DNA of 64,000 bases from 43-108 sp001915545 (GCA_902491215.1 CABUGV010000003.1:75519-139518), one strand, 5' to 3'. Numbered from the stretch's first letter, positions 16,753 to 27,229 are shown. Notes: generated by a model not told the origin, from the letters alone. Numbers and translations: made by a program.

Positions 16753-18168
16753 ATGACAAATACTGATAATAGATACGAAGAATATATAGAGTTGCTTAAA
16801 GCTAATAAGAATCTTATTCTGACAGGTGCACCAGGTACAGGAAAAACTTATTTGGCAAAGAAAATTGCTGAGATAATGGAAGCGAATTATGAGTTTGTAC
16901 AGTTTCATCCGTCTTATGACTATACTGATTTTGTTGAAGGTTTACGTCCTACGTCACCTGATGGGAATGGAAATATCGGGTTTGAAAGAAAGGATGGGGT
17001 GTTTAAACGTTTTTGTAAGAATGCATTTGAATCTGCATCAATTGTAAAAAGTGTGAATGTTAGGCCTGAACGTAAGATCGTAAATGATGTGCAAAACGAT
17101 AAATCTTCATTGTTCGAAGACGTTTATAGTTCTATAGTTGACGATATTAAATGCGGAAAGATAAAAACAACAAATTGGAATAATCGTTCTCGTTTTAATG
17201 TTGAAATAAAAAATGGGCGTATTTATTATGAGGATAGATTTGAAAAAGAATATAATATTAAACGTATGTTTAATTATTGTATAAGAAAAGGAATATATGA
17301 TGTTGGAGACTGGGAGCGGGATGATTTCTGGAATTTGGTAGATAAGGTAACAGATGGACGTACCAAAACTGTTGATTATACTAGATATGGTTGGATTCTT
17401 CAAGAATTATTGACACGTGCAAAAAAGCTAAATCAGACTCAATCTAATTTGGTAAATCCTCTTTTGGGTAATGACCATAAATATGTCCATCCTGATATAA
17501 TTCAGCCTGTATCTGTAAGTGAAGCGGAAGATAAAAAGGATATATTAGCTCATGCAAATAATTATATTCATAAAGAACACGTCTTCATCATCGACGAAAT
17601 AAACCGTGGTGAGCTTTCTAAAATTTTCGGTGAATTGTTTTTCAGCATAGACCCAGGCTATCGCGGGAAGAAAGGTCTTGTAAAGACTCAGTATCAGAAT
17701 TTGATAACTGATAAATCTGACCCGTTTTATGACGGTTTTTATGTGCCTGAGAATGTCTATATCATAGGGACTATGAACGACATAGACAGAAGCGTTGAAA
17801 GTATGGATTTTGCCATGCGCAGACGTTTTGCATGGAAGGAAGTGAGAGCTGACGAGAATACCGGAATGCTTGATGATTTGGGTTCTATGAAACTTGATGT
17901 CGTTGCCAAAATGAATAGGTTGAATGAAGCAATATGGAATGATGCAACCAATGATGGCATTGAAGGGTTGAGCAGGGCTTACCATATCGGTGGTGCATAT
18001 TTCAGAAAACTGAAGCTTTATTTGAATGATGATTTTTCAAATAAAGATGAAGCATACAGAAAACTGTGGGATAATCATCTCCGCGGTGTTCTGTTTGAAT
18101 ATCTGCGCGGTTCGATTGATGCGGCAGAGAATATGAAGATGCTTGAAAATGTGTATTTCTCTGAATAA
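16753..18168 (+). CDS. mcrB: McrB-type AAA+ GTPase of a McrBC restriction system
   Basis: The 471-aa protein has the nucleotide-binding loop GAPGTGKT at residues 25-32, then FHPSYDYTDFVEGLRP. It also has the Walker-B/McrB signature IDEINRGELSKIFGELFFSI and the sensor segment GTMNDIDRSVESMDFAMRRR. These are hallmarks of McrB motors that translocate DNA with McrC. Only ~20 residues precede the P-loop, so the N-terminal modified-base-binding domain of classical McrB is missing. A variable stretch (about residues 95-250) is inserted before the Walker B. The stop overlaps the mcrC start (TAATG). Confidence 0.9.
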   Translation: MTNTDNRYEEYIELLKANKNLILTGAPGTGKTYLAKKIAEIMEANYEFVQFHPSYDYTDFVEGLRPTSPDGNGNIGFERKDGVFKRFCKNAFESASIVKSVNVRPERKIVNDVQNDKSSLFEDVYSSIVDDIKCGKIKTTNWNNRSRFNVEIKNGRIYYEDRFEKEYNIKRMFNYCIRKGIYDVGDWERDDFWNLVDKVTDGRTKTVDYTRYGWILQELLTRAKKLNQTQSNLVNPLLGNDHKYVHPDIIQPVSVSEAEDKKDILAHANNYIHKEHVFIIDEINRGELSKIFGELFFSIDPGYRGKKGLVKTQYQNLITDKSDPFYDGFYVPENVYIIGTMNDIDRSVESMDFAMRRRFAWKEVRADENTGMLDDLGSMKLDVVAKMNRLNEAIWNDATNDGIEGLSRAYHIGGAYFRKLKLYLNDDFSNKDEAYRKLWDNHLRGVLFEYLRGSIDAAENMKMLENVYFSE

Positions 18169-19520
18169 TGGCTGAAATGATTTGTTGGCAGGATAATTCT
18201 GAATATACTTGTTCGGATGATGTAAAGCAGTTCTTTCCAATTGCAGATCGTCCGCTATCTGAACTTATGGACGACAATGGCAACAGTCTGCTGGTATATC
18301 CGCATTCGTTCCACGATTGTCGTGACGGAATCGGACAACTGCATATTGTAGATGTAAGTCTTAGTCGTGGCCAATTTGTGCTTAAGACCGGTAATCTTGC
18401 CGGATATATAAGCATTGACGGTGTACCAGTGTCTATACGTTCGCGTTTTTCGAATTCCAATGAAAAAGACTTTTTCCTTCAGTATATGCTCAAAAAGGTG
18501 CTTTCGCTCAACCTTTTTGACATGAAGCATTCGACTACAGACGAGTGTGTGCTGGATTTCCTGCTTTATCTGTTTCCGCATTACCTGAACGATGCTCTTT
18601 CGCAAGGATTGTACAAGGAATACATGTATAAGGAATATAACGACTGCAATGTGAGGGGATCAATTGATGTAGGCAGACACATAAAGGTGAACATGCCTTT
18701 TTGCGGTCGTGTGGCATATAGAACTCGAGAATTCAGTTATGATAATCATGTGACTCAGTTGGTGCGCCACACGATTGAGTACATTCGCACTCTGGGCAGC
18801 GGTGAGATGGTTCTGCACTCCGATGCAGACACACAGGCCAATGTGTCGCGAATCGTTTGGGCAACTCCGAGCTATTGCAGACGTGACAGAGCTGATGTGT
18901 GTACAGAAAACGCCAAGCCGGTGAGCCATCCTTATTTCACCCGTTATGCCGCATTGCAGAATATATGTATGAGGATATTGAACCACAAACGACTTAAATA
19001 TGGTTGTGGCAAGGATAATATTTACGGCATACTTTTTGATGTGTCATGGTTGTGGGAAGAGTATCTTGCCACGATGCTCAAACGCCTAGGTTTTCGTCAC
19101 CCAGACAACAGACGAAGGAAGGGCGGCATATACTTGGGGCGCAGCAGATGCGATAGCGGAAGAAATGCTTTTCTTCGTTTCCCGGATTTTTATGACAATG
19201 AAGTTGGTGGAGTCATTGCTGATGCAAAATATAAGAGAAATATTGATAGAGGGGCAGATGTGAATCAGATGGTTTCGTATATGTATAGACTGAAAGGACG
19301 ATGCGGGTTGTTCATACAACCGGCGGAGAGAGAATGCACATATTCAGATTATGCTCTTAAAGGACATGGCGATGATGCAGATGCTACGTTGGGAGTCTAT
19401 CATTTCGGAATTCCTGTAGAAGCATCCAGTTATGAGGATTTTGAAAAAGGCATGTCGACTGCAGAGAAAGCTTTTATGGATGCGATTGTTTGTAGACGCA
19501 ATGTTGCTGGCCTGTTCTAA
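18168..19520 (+). CDS. mcrC: McrC-type nuclease subunit
   Basis: This 450-aa partner starts on the A of the mcrB stop codon. It has the McrC N-terminal beta-rich domain, the central region YNDCNVRGSIDVGRHI, and a C-terminal PD-(D/E)XK nuclease core with RFPDFYDNE and GVIADAKYKRN (Asp, then the Ala-Lys strand), followed by VNQMVSYMYRLKGR. In the family McrC cleaves DNA after McrB translocation. Length is normal. The tight overlap implies coupled translation. Confidence 0.9.
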   Translation: MAEMICWQDNSEYTCSDDVKQFFPIADRPLSELMDDNGNSLLVYPHSFHDCRDGIGQLHIVDVSLSRGQFVLKTGNLAGYISIDGVPVSIRSRFSNSNEKDFFLQYMLKKVLSLNLFDMKHSTTDECVLDFLLYLFPHYLNDALSQGLYKEYMYKEYNDCNVRGSIDVGRHIKVNMPFCGRVAYRTREFSYDNHVTQLVRHTIEYIRTLGSGEMVLHSDADTQANVSRIVWATPSYCRRDRADVCTENAKPVSHPYFTRYAALQNICMRILNHKRLKYGCGKDNIYGILFDVSWLWEEYLATMLKRLGFRHPDNRRRKGGIYLGRSRCDSGRNAFLRFPDFYDNEVGGVIADAKYKRNIDRGADVNQMVSYMYRLKGRCGLFIQPAERECTYSDYALKGHGDDADATLGVYHFGIPVEASSYEDFEKGMSTAEKAFMDAIVCRRNVAGLF

Positions 19521-19733
19521 AATAACGTGAACTCCATTTGTTTTTAGTATGCGATTTTGTTATCTGCAAATTGTGAAATCGGCAGTTTTTTTGATGATGA
19601 TATACTTTTTCCGCGAACCGTATAAAGTGTATAAATGGAAGTGTTGTATGTAAGGATTAATTGTATATCTTTATGTCCTGCATAGTAACTATGACTTTTT
19701 TAATCTAATAATATTGAAAAATTACTTTCGTTT

Positions 19734-22700
19734 ATGCAAAAGGGATTTCTTGTGTTGGCTGTTGCTTCCTGCATGACGTTCAGTGCCGCATACGCTCAGA
19801 ACGACAGCGGAAAGAAGATGAAAGCCTATATGGTGGCGGATGCCCATCTTGACACGCAGTGGAATTGGGACATTCAGACAACAATCAAGCATTATGTGAG
19901 GAACACTCTGACTCAGAACATTTATCTGCTTGATAATTATCCGAATTATGTATTCAACTTTGAAGGTGCGGTGAAATACTCATGGATGAAGGAGTATTAT
20001 CCGCTGCAATATGAACAGATGAAAAAATATGTAGCCGACGGTCGCTGGCATTTGGCCGGCAGCGGTTGGGATGCCAACGAGACGATGGTTGTTTCTCCTG
20101 AATCGTGGTTGCGCAACATACTTCTAGGACAGAGTTTCTACCGCAACGAATTCGGAAAGGAAAGCACAGATGTGTTTCTGCCTGACTGCTTCGGTTTCAG
20201 CTATTTCATTCCGACACTTGCCAAGCATTGCGGATTGATAGGTTTCTCCACTCAGAAGCTTGGATGGAGAAATCATGCTTTTTATGATGGAGGCAAGAAA
20301 TATCCGTTTACTGTTGGATTGTGGCAGGGTATTGACGGAAGCCGTATCATGATGGCTCACGGATTCAATTATGTGGAGAGATATCCGGACAGCGACATTT
20401 CGAAGAATGAACAGTTGATGAGAGATATATCTGAAAGTCCGTTGAATATGGTTTATCGCTACTACGGTACTGGAGATATAGGCGGTTCGCCGAATCTTGC
20501 TTCTGTCAGAGCTGTAGAAAAAGGTCTCAAGGGTGACGGACCAATAGAAATTGTCAGTGCAACGAGCGATCAGATATATAAAGACTTTCTGCCGTTTGAG
20601 AACCATCCCGAACTGCTGGTTCATGACGGAGAGCTGTTTATGGATGTTCATGGAACCGGATGTTATACGTCGCAGGCTGCAATGAAGCTTTACAATCGTC
20701 AGAATGAGCATCTTGGTGATGCTGCTGAACGTGCATCCGTTGTGGCCGAATGGTTGGGACAGGGCGAATATCCGCAGCGTGATCTCAACGAAAGCTGGAA
20801 ACGTGTGCTGGCGCATCAGTTTCATGACGACCTTACAGGTACAAGCATACCGCGTGCCTACGAGTTTTCGTGGAACGATGAACTTCTTTCGCTGCAGCGT
20901 TTCTCAAATTGTCTGACTACTGCTGTCGGAGGTGTTGCTGGCCGTATGAATACGAATGTTTCCGGTATGCCCGTGGTGATTCACAACACGGAGGCTTTTC
21001 CTGTGAGTGCGGTGACAAGCATTGTTTTGCCGGATATGGCTGACTCGTACAAAGTGACCGATGCCGATGGAAAATCTGTGGTCTCGCAGGTGGTGACAGA
21101 CTCAAAGGGCAGGCGCAGTCTTCTTGTTGATGCCAGTGTACCGGGAACGGGTTTCTCTGTATTCAGTGTCAAGGCTGGAGGAAAAAATAAGGCGTCTGTG
21201 CCTGTAAAGACTAATGTGATAGAGAATTCTGTGTATAAGGTGACAGTTGATAAGATAGGAAACATTTCATCGCTTATTGACAAACGTTGCGGAAAGGAAC
21301 TTGTGGCTTCGGGCAAATCCATTGGACTTGTCGTGTTTGATGACTGCAGATCTGAGTCGTGGCCTGCATGGGAGATACTCAAGCACACGGTTGACAAGAA
21401 ACCTTTGGACATAAAGGACAATGTGAGCATAGAAATGGTTGAAAATGGTCCGCTGCGCAAGTCGATGCGTATAACAAAGAGTTATGGCGAGTCAAAAATT
21501 GTGCAGTACATACGTTTGTATGAAGGAAGTACGGCAGAACGTATTGACTTTTACAACGAGGTGGAGTGGCGTTCGATGAATGCTCTTCTCAAGGCGCAGT
21601 TCCCATTTGGTGTATGCAATGAGAATGCGACTTACGATATAGGACTGGGATGCGTGGAGCGAGGAAATAACCGTGAAAACAGTTATGAGGTCAATTCTCA
21701 TGAGTGGACCGACTTGACCGACGCTTCAGGCGATTACGGCATAACGGTGCTGAATGATTCGAAATACGGATGGGATAAACCTGACTGCAATACGATTCGT
21801 CTTTCTCTTCTTTATTCTCCTAAGGCTGGAGGTTCGTACAAGTATCAGGAGCGTCAGGATCTGGGATACCATGAGTTTACTTACAGCATTGTTGGCCATA
21901 AGGGACAGTTGGACAAATCCAAGGCTGTAAGGATGTCGACAGTTCTGAACAGTCCGTTGAGGGCTTTTGCAACTACCAAACACAAGGGCGATCTCGGATG
22001 CGAATTTTCGTTTGCTTCATCAGACAATGAGAATGTAATTGTGCGTGCATTGAAAAAAGCTGAGGTGGGCAATGAGTATGTAGTGCGTGTGTATGAAACT
22101 GGAGGCGAGAAGGAACAGACAGCTGGTATTACGTTTGCCTCGAACATTGTGAAAGCTGTTGAGGCTGACGGTACGGAGAAGGAACTGGGACCAGCTTCGT
22201 TCAGCGGCAATAGGCTGAATGTGGATATAAAGCCATTCAGTGTGAAAACTTATCGTTTGGTTCTTGACGACAATGTGTCTTCAAAGGCGGTTGCTTGCAG
22301 GGAGAATATGCGCAGTCTGGAATTGCCTTACAATAAGAATTGTTTCTCGCATAATGATTTCCGTGCTGCGGGTAATTTTGAGGGTGGCAACAGTTATGCT
22401 GCAGAACTTCTTCCAGAGGATGGACTTACGGTTGACGGTGTGCGTTTCACATTCGGAGAAATGGATTCGAACAATGGTCTTGCTTGTGGCGGTGATACGA
22501 TAAAACTGCCTGCCGACGGTGAATATAATAAAGTTTATCTGCTTGCCGCATCGTCTGCCGGAGATCGACAGGCAAAATTCTCTGCCGGTGAGAATGTGTA
22601 TACTGTAGATGTCCCTTATTATACTGGATTCATCGGACAGTGGGGACATGACGGTCATACGCAGGGATATCTGAAAGATGCAGAAGTTGCATACGTAGGC

Positions 22701-23339
22701 ACACACAGCCATTCGGAGCATGAAGACCGGGCATACGAGTTTACATATATGTTCAAGTATGGTTTTGACATACCTGAAGGTGTTGACGAAATTGTGCTTT
22801 CTGAAGACAAGAATGTGGTTGTGTTTGCAGTAACGGCTGTCAAGGAAAATCATTCTGTAGAACCGGCGTGCAATCTGTTCCGTACTAGCAACAGGACGGA
22901 CGAAGCTGATGGTGTCAGACAGCGTGACAACATTCTGAAGGGAGCGAAGGTTATTTCAGTATCAGGAGAGGTCAATGCAGATGAACGTGCCGTGAATCTC
23001 ATTGACGGAAATATGGGTACTAAATGGTGCGACACGAATGGAGCACCGAATCATGTCGCTTTCGATATGGGAGATGCTAAAACCTTCAGCGGATGGAAAA
23101 TTGTGAATGCGGGTTCTGAAACAAACAACTATATCACGCGTACATGCCTTTTGCAGGTCCGCAACAGTTTGACAGAAGAGTGGAAAACGGTTGACATGAT
23201 AGATGGCAACAAGAGCAATGAGGTTGAACGCGGAATCAAGCCTGTGAGCGCACGTTATGTTAGATTGTTTGTGACCGGACCTACTCAGCTGATAGGTGAA
23301 GGAACGGCGCGTATATATGAGCTGGAACTTTACAAATAG
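19734..23339 (+). CDS. Secreted GH38 alpha-mannosidase with C-terminal F5/8 type C (CBM32-like) domain
   Basis: The 1201-aa enzyme has a signal peptide ending ...AAYAQ (about residue 22). Its GH38 catalytic domain shows the zinc motif DAHLDTQWNWD and the nucleophile region DVFLPDCFGFS (Asp151). Later come HQFHDDLTGTS with further ligands and the beta-sandwich domains of the family. The last ~140 residues (VNLIDGNMGTKWCDT, ARYVRLFVTG) form a discoidin-type carbohydrate-binding module. It probably trims alpha-mannosides of host or dietary N-glycans in the periplasm or at the surface. It is a single gene that ends in a hairpin. Confidence 0.93.
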   Translation: MQKGFLVLAVASCMTFSAAYAQNDSGKKMKAYMVADAHLDTQWNWDIQTTIKHYVRNTLTQNIYLLDNYPNYVFNFEGAVKYSWMKEYYPLQYEQMKKYVADGRWHLAGSGWDANETMVVSPESWLRNILLGQSFYRNEFGKESTDVFLPDCFGFSYFIPTLAKHCGLIGFSTQKLGWRNHAFYDGGKKYPFTVGLWQGIDGSRIMMAHGFNYVERYPDSDISKNEQLMRDISESPLNMVYRYYGTGDIGGSPNLASVRAVEKGLKGDGPIEIVSATSDQIYKDFLPFENHPELLVHDGELFMDVHGTGCYTSQAAMKLYNRQNEHLGDAAERASVVAEWLGQGEYPQRDLNESWKRVLAHQFHDDLTGTSIPRAYEFSWNDELLSLQRFSNCLTTAVGGVAGRMNTNVSGMPVVIHNTEAFPVSAVTSIVLPDMADSYKVTDADGKSVVSQVVTDSKGRRSLLVDASVPGTGFSVFSVKAGGKNKASVPVKTNVIENSVYKVTVDKIGNISSLIDKRCGKELVASGKSIGLVVFDDCRSESWPAWEILKHTVDKKPLDIKDNVSIEMVENGPLRKSMRITKSYGESKIVQYIRLYEGSTAERIDFYNEVEWRSMNALLKAQFPFGVCNENATYDIGLGCVERGNNRENSYEVNSHEWTDLTDASGDYGITVLNDSKYGWDKPDCNTIRLSLLYSPKAGGSYKYQERQDLGYHEFTYSIVGHKGQLDKSKAVRMSTVLNSPLRAFATTKHKGDLGCEFSFASSDNENVIVRALKKAEVGNEYVVRVYETGGEKEQTAGITFASNIVKAVEADGTEKELGPASFSGNRLNVDIKPFSVKTYRLVLDDNVSSKAVACRENMRSLELPYNKNCFSHNDFRAAGNFEGGNSYAAELLPEDGLTVDGVRFTFGEMDSNNGLACGGDTIKLPADGEYNKVYLLAASSAGDRQAKFSAGENVYTVDVPYYTGFIGQWGHDGHTQGYLKDAEVAYVGTHSHSEHEDRAYEFTYMFKYGFDIPEGVDEIVLSEDKNVVVFAVTAVKENHSVEPACNLFRTSNRTDEADGVRQRDNILKGAKVISVSGEVNADERAVNLIDGNMGTKWCDTNGAPNHVAFDMGDAKTFSGWKIVNAGSETNNYITRTCLLQVRNSLTEEWKTVDMIDGNKSNEVERGIKPVSARYVRLFVTGPTQLIGEGTARIYELELYK

Positions 23340-23373
23340 GAATATCTGAAAGATTGATGGAGTTTTATTGCTG

Positions 23374-23420
23374 ATAATGGCGGTTGTCTTGTTAAAACCA
23401 ATCAAGACAACCGCCATTAT
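23374..23420. terminator. Perfect 18-bp hairpin between convergent genes
   Basis: Bases 23374-23391 pair perfectly with 23403-23420 around an 11-nt loop. It lies between the ends of the mannosidase and the BamA/TamA-like gene. Flanking T runs are weak on both sides, so termination is likely but could be partly factor-dependent. Confidence 0.7.
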
Positions 23421-23453
23421 TGTGGATATGAAAGATATAGTTCATTCCATTCA

Positions 23454-25820
23454 TCAGAATGGCAGTCCGACGGCAAAATGCAGACTAAGATCTTTTGAAA
23501 AATCCGGGTTTGTAATCGGGTAGTGTGCACGGCCTTTATATGCAGGATCTATGGCTTTCATTCCGGCATCGAGACGCAGGATGAAGAAATCGAGGTTGAG
23601 GCGCAGACCTATTCCGTAGCTTAGAGCAATCTGTTTGTAAAAGTCCTTGAAACGGAATGCTCCTCCAGGCTGATCTTCATATTCGCGTATGGTCCAGATG
23701 TTGCCGGCATCGATGAAGAAGGCGCCGTTGAGCTTCCAGAACAGATAGGCACGGTATTCGAGATTTATGTCGAGTTTGATGTCTCCCGACTGGTTGATGA
23801 AGTTGATGTTCTTGTCGCCTCCAGAGTATGAACCAGGACCCAGCGAACGGACTGACCATCCGCGGACACTGTTGGCACCTCCGCTGAAGTATCTTTTCTC
23901 GAACGGCAGAATGTTGGAGTTTCCGTAAGGGTAGGCTATGCCGAAGCCGATGTGGAAGGCTACGGAATTGTTGCGGTCGATGCGTGTGCTCTTTGTGAAA
24001 TCGAAATCACCTTTTACATACTGTGCATAGGCTATTCCGCAGAAAGTGTATTGTCCATCTGCATTCTTTTTTCCGTTGACCATATTTGTGAGTCCGTAGA
24101 GCACATTTCCTGAGGTTTCAATGTTGGCACGTATGGTAATGGCGTTCTTGCCGTAGGTCGTCGTGTTGGAAGTGCCAAGCGAGTTGTAGGTGAAGGAATA
24201 TCCCAGTTTGGTAATGAGCAGGTTCTCGTAGTTGTACTTCAATATGGCATTTGTCTTGCCTATGCTGTCGAGATATTCTTCCTTGAATGTCTTGGAAATC
24301 CACGGCATGTAGACGTAGTTTACTTCGAGAAGGTCGAACTTGTTCTGCATCTTCTGGTCGCGGCTGTTCCATCTGTATCTCCATGCGGCAGTGAGCACCC
24401 TTCTGTTGAATTCAGGTCTGTTCTGCCAGTTGTACTGAAGCGAAATTTCTGATGATGCATTGAGCGAACGTCCGAACGATTTGCTGATGAAAGGGAAAAG
24501 GAAGTTTGGAAATGTCAGACGGCCTTCTACACCGAATTCAACGTAGCTGTTGCCGTCGTATCCCTCAAGTCCTGTGATGGCTTCGTATGCTCCGCGGAGC
24601 TTGAACATGAGAGTTTCTGAACCTTTAAAAAGATTCTTGTGCTGGAATGTGGCCGACGCAGCAGCTCCGAGGTCGCCGGCAGAGTTGGTGCCTTCGATTT
24701 CAAATTTGATAGATTTGGGTTTGCTGTGGTTCAGCACAATCGAACAATCCAGCGTGTCGCTGTTCTCTCTTTCGCGGAAGCGTATATTGGAGAATCGTAT
24801 TGCCTGCAGTCGGGAGAAGTTGGACATGGTTTTCTGCATGTTTCTCTCGTTGTATACATCTCCAGAACTCATCATTGTGTTTGATGTGAGCAGGCTGGGG
24901 CGGAAATGCAGCTTATTCTGGTATATAATACGATTGTTCTCGTATGTTATTGTGTCTAATGGATTGAGGAAGTTTTCGACGTCAGAATAGTAATTTATGT
25001 CGCCTATGACATAGCGCTTGTGCATCTGCGGACGTGAATCTTCATCGGCCTTGTAGAGCTTTATGTGCATGGTGAGGTCGACTTTTGTGCTTCCGCTGCA
25101 TGTGTCGGCTGTGAATGTGATGTATTCTTTGTTGAAATTGTAGTATCCTCTGTCCTTCAGTATTTTTGTTATGCGGTTGCGCTCCTGGTCGAGCCTGTTT
25201 ACATTGAAGACCATGCCGGGACGTATAAGTGAATTTTCTGTTTCTGTGGTTGCAAGAATTTGGGCAATCTCAGAGTCGTAGATGTCTTTCTTGAGACTTC
25301 TGACAGAGTATCTGTCGCCTGGCTTGACACGATATTCTAGCACCATCTTTTTGCCTTTTATACGTTTTATCTGCTGTACGGATGCGTGCATGTAGCCTTC
25401 GCTGGAAAGCATGTTTACGATGTTTCTCTTAGATTTTTCCGTGGCGGCGCTGTCGTATATGACTGGAGATTCGCCTAGCTTACGTAAGAGTCGGCAGTTC
25501 CATTTGGTTGTGTCAGTTCCTGACAGACAATAGATTTTCAGCGGAACTTTTGCTCCGAACCATTTTGTGTTTGGCGTCTGTACTATATAGTCTCTGAGTG
25601 AATAGTTTTTCAGTATTTTCTTATTGTCAGAACTAATCTTTATGTCTTTAAGAAAATATTCGTTATCGGGTACATATCTGCTGACAGAGCATGCACCGGC
25701 AAAAATTGCCGCAATGCATGCCATAATGATTCTTACGGCAGATTTGAAACATGATTTTTTTATGTTGACGAATTTCACAGTGTTTCTGTTCCTATTGTGT
25801 GTTATACTGCAAATTAGCAT
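23454..25820 (-). CDS. BamA/TamA-family outer-membrane assembly protein with lipoprotein signal
   Basis: The chain from 25820 is 788 aa. A lipoprotein-type signal, IIMACIAAIFAGAC, precedes SVSRYVPDNEYFL, so the true start may be ATG 25724. POTRA-like repeats follow (EGYMHASVQQIKR, DRGYYNFNKEYITF). A C-terminal 16-strand barrel of the Omp85 type carries the signature region YFSGGANSVRGWSVRSLGPG and ends VGLPF. Family members insert or assemble outer-membrane proteins or surface lipoproteins. The substrate is not evident. It is divergent from the SpoU methylase gene. Confidence 0.88.
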   Translation of the reverse strand: MLICSITHNRNRNTVKFVNIKKSCFKSAVRIIMACIAAIFAGACSVSRYVPDNEYFLKDIKISSDNKKILKNYSLRDYIVQTPNTKWFGAKVPLKIYCLSGTDTTKWNCRLLRKLGESPVIYDSAATEKSKRNIVNMLSSEGYMHASVQQIKRIKGKKMVLEYRVKPGDRYSVRSLKKDIYDSEIAQILATTETENSLIRPGMVFNVNRLDQERNRITKILKDRGYYNFNKEYITFTADTCSGSTKVDLTMHIKLYKADEDSRPQMHKRYVIGDINYYSDVENFLNPLDTITYENNRIIYQNKLHFRPSLLTSNTMMSSGDVYNERNMQKTMSNFSRLQAIRFSNIRFRERENSDTLDCSIVLNHSKPKSIKFEIEGTNSAGDLGAAASATFQHKNLFKGSETLMFKLRGAYEAITGLEGYDGNSYVEFGVEGRLTFPNFLFPFISKSFGRSLNASSEISLQYNWQNRPEFNRRVLTAAWRYRWNSRDQKMQNKFDLLEVNYVYMPWISKTFKEEYLDSIGKTNAILKYNYENLLITKLGYSFTYNSLGTSNTTTYGKNAITIRANIETSGNVLYGLTNMVNGKKNADGQYTFCGIAYAQYVKGDFDFTKSTRIDRNNSVAFHIGFGIAYPYGNSNILPFEKRYFSGGANSVRGWSVRSLGPGSYSGGDKNINFINQSGDIKLDINLEYRAYLFWKLNGAFFIDAGNIWTIREYEDQPGGAFRFKDFYKQIALSYGIGLRLNLDFFILRLDAGMKAIDPAYKGRAHYPITNPDFSKDLSLHFAVGLPF

Positions 25821-25976
25821 GTAAAGATACAGCCTTTTAGATAAACGGTCAATATTTTCACGGCAATAAGGGCGTTTTGTGAAAAAACATTTGTAGCTTT
25901 GCTTATATTATTGTAATCTGCATATCGCAAGTTACGATGTCGATATGTGATTTATTCCTATATTTTCAGATAAGAT

Positions 25977-26750
25977 ATGTTAAGCAAAAACAGAATAAAA
26001 TTTATCCATTCGCTGGCCTTGAAAAAGAACCGCACATCTACAGGTCTGTTTGTAGCCGAAGGGCCTAAGCTGGTAGGCGATCTTTTGGGAACTTTCGAAT
26101 GTGAATATATTGCCGCATCGCGAAGCTGGCTCGACTGTAATGCAAGATTTGTTAGAGACATTAAAGAATGTGATGAGGCAGATGCAGAACAATTGCATAA
26201 AGTCAGTTTCTTGGAAACTCCTCAGGATGTTGTGGCTGTTTTCCGTCAGCCTGAATATGATTGCAACCCAGAGGAGTGTGTGAAACGTAATCTGTGTCTT
26301 GCACTTGATGATGTTCAGAATCCCGGCAATTTGGGTACTATCATACGACTGGCCGATTGGTTCGGCATAGAGGACGTGTTCTGCTCGTTGAAGACTGCGG
26401 ATGTTTATAACCCTAAGACCGTGCAGGCTACGATGGGGGCTATGGCCAGAGTTAGGGTGCATTATGTTGATCTTTTCAGCCTGATAGATGCTTTGCCCAA
26501 GGATGTGCCGGTGTATGGAACCTTTCTTGATGGTAAATATATTTATGAAACAGAACTCAAGCAGAACGGTTTGATTGTAATGGGAAATGAGGGCAACGGT
26601 ATATCTGATGGAATTGCGTCGCTGGTGACAGACAGGCTCTATATACCTAATTTCCCTCCTGGACGCAATACAAGCGAATCTCTGAATGTGGCAATCGCTA
26701 CAGCTGTTGTTTGTTCTGAATTCCGACGTCGTCAGATGCCTTCACATTGA
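25977..26750 (+). CDS. SpoU/TrmH-family RNA 2'-O-methyltransferase
   Basis: The 257-aa SPOUT enzyme has the N-terminal substrate-binding segment FVAEGPKLVGDLL. The three SpoU motifs are DDVQNPGNLGTIIRLADWFG (motif 1), IVMGNEGNGIS (motif 2) and LNVAIATAVVCSE (motif 3), which form the trefoil knot that binds SAM. Members methylate ribose in tRNA or 23S rRNA. The exact nucleotide cannot be read from sequence. A small gene starts 16 bp downstream. Confidence 0.92.
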   Translation: MLSKNRIKFIHSLALKKNRTSTGLFVAEGPKLVGDLLGTFECEYIAASRSWLDCNARFVRDIKECDEADAEQLHKVSFLETPQDVVAVFRQPEYDCNPEECVKRNLCLALDDVQNPGNLGTIIRLADWFGIEDVFCSLKTADVYNPKTVQATMGAMARVRVHYVDLFSLIDALPKDVPVYGTFLDGKYIYETELKQNGLIVMGNEGNGISDGIASLVTDRLYIPNFPPGRNTSESLNVAIATAVVCSEFRRRQMPSH

Positions 26751-26766
26751 AAATATATAGTTGTAT

Positions 26767-27105
26767 ATGAGAAGAGTGGCATCTAGCAAGGTCTTTTTTT
26801 CGCGCAATGACGTAAAGACTAATCATGTTCTGGAAGTTTACGATGAGCATCTGATAAATCATTATGCTCTTGATTGTGAACTTGAAATGACTGAATGGTT
26901 GGGTGGGGTGATGATTGTAACGCATGTTGAAGATATTGATGCTGAAGGCATACGTACGGTCGATGATTTTTTTGATCGTCTGGAATCGGCTGAAAGCACC
27001 AGCGTCAGGCCGGTAGTATGGCACATATCGTGCTTGAACGTGAAAACCATGGAACTTTCTGAAAGATCTAAAATTACACGCGTGGTCAGCCATGAATATT
27101 ATTGA
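26767..27105 (+). CDS. Conserved-looking small protein of unknown function
   Basis: ATG 26767 gives a 112-aa acidic-to-neutral protein starting MRRVASSKVFFSRNDVKTNH. A TTG two codons earlier is also possible. There is no signal peptide or transmembrane segment. I do not recognise a domain. The chain alternates strand-like and helical segments (TEWLGGVMIVTHVEDIDAEG, DDFFDRLES). It follows the SpoU methylase by 16 bp and precedes a strong terminator, so the two are probably co-transcribed. Confidence 0.65.
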   Translation: MRRVASSKVFFSRNDVKTNHVLEVYDEHLINHYALDCELEMTEWLGGVMIVTHVEDIDAEGIRTVDDFFDRLESAESTSVRPVVWHISCLNVKTMELSERSKITRVVSHEYY

Positions 27106-27145
27106 TAAGTGACATCTTAGGTTTAAACAATAGATTTTTAGACAC

Positions 27146-27190
27146 AAAAAAGTGGCAATGTTCGTGATGCACGACAATGCCACTTTTTCT
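27146..27190. terminator. Bidirectional terminator
   Basis: AAAAAGTGGCA (27147-27157) pairs with TGCCACTTTTT (27178-27188), with an additional inner stem. The A run before and T run after allow function on both strands. It separates the SpoU operon from the convergent DUF4296 gene. Confidence 0.85.
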
Positions 27191-27229
27191 TTAGTATAGG
27201 TTTGTGATTATACGTTTATGCCAATAATG

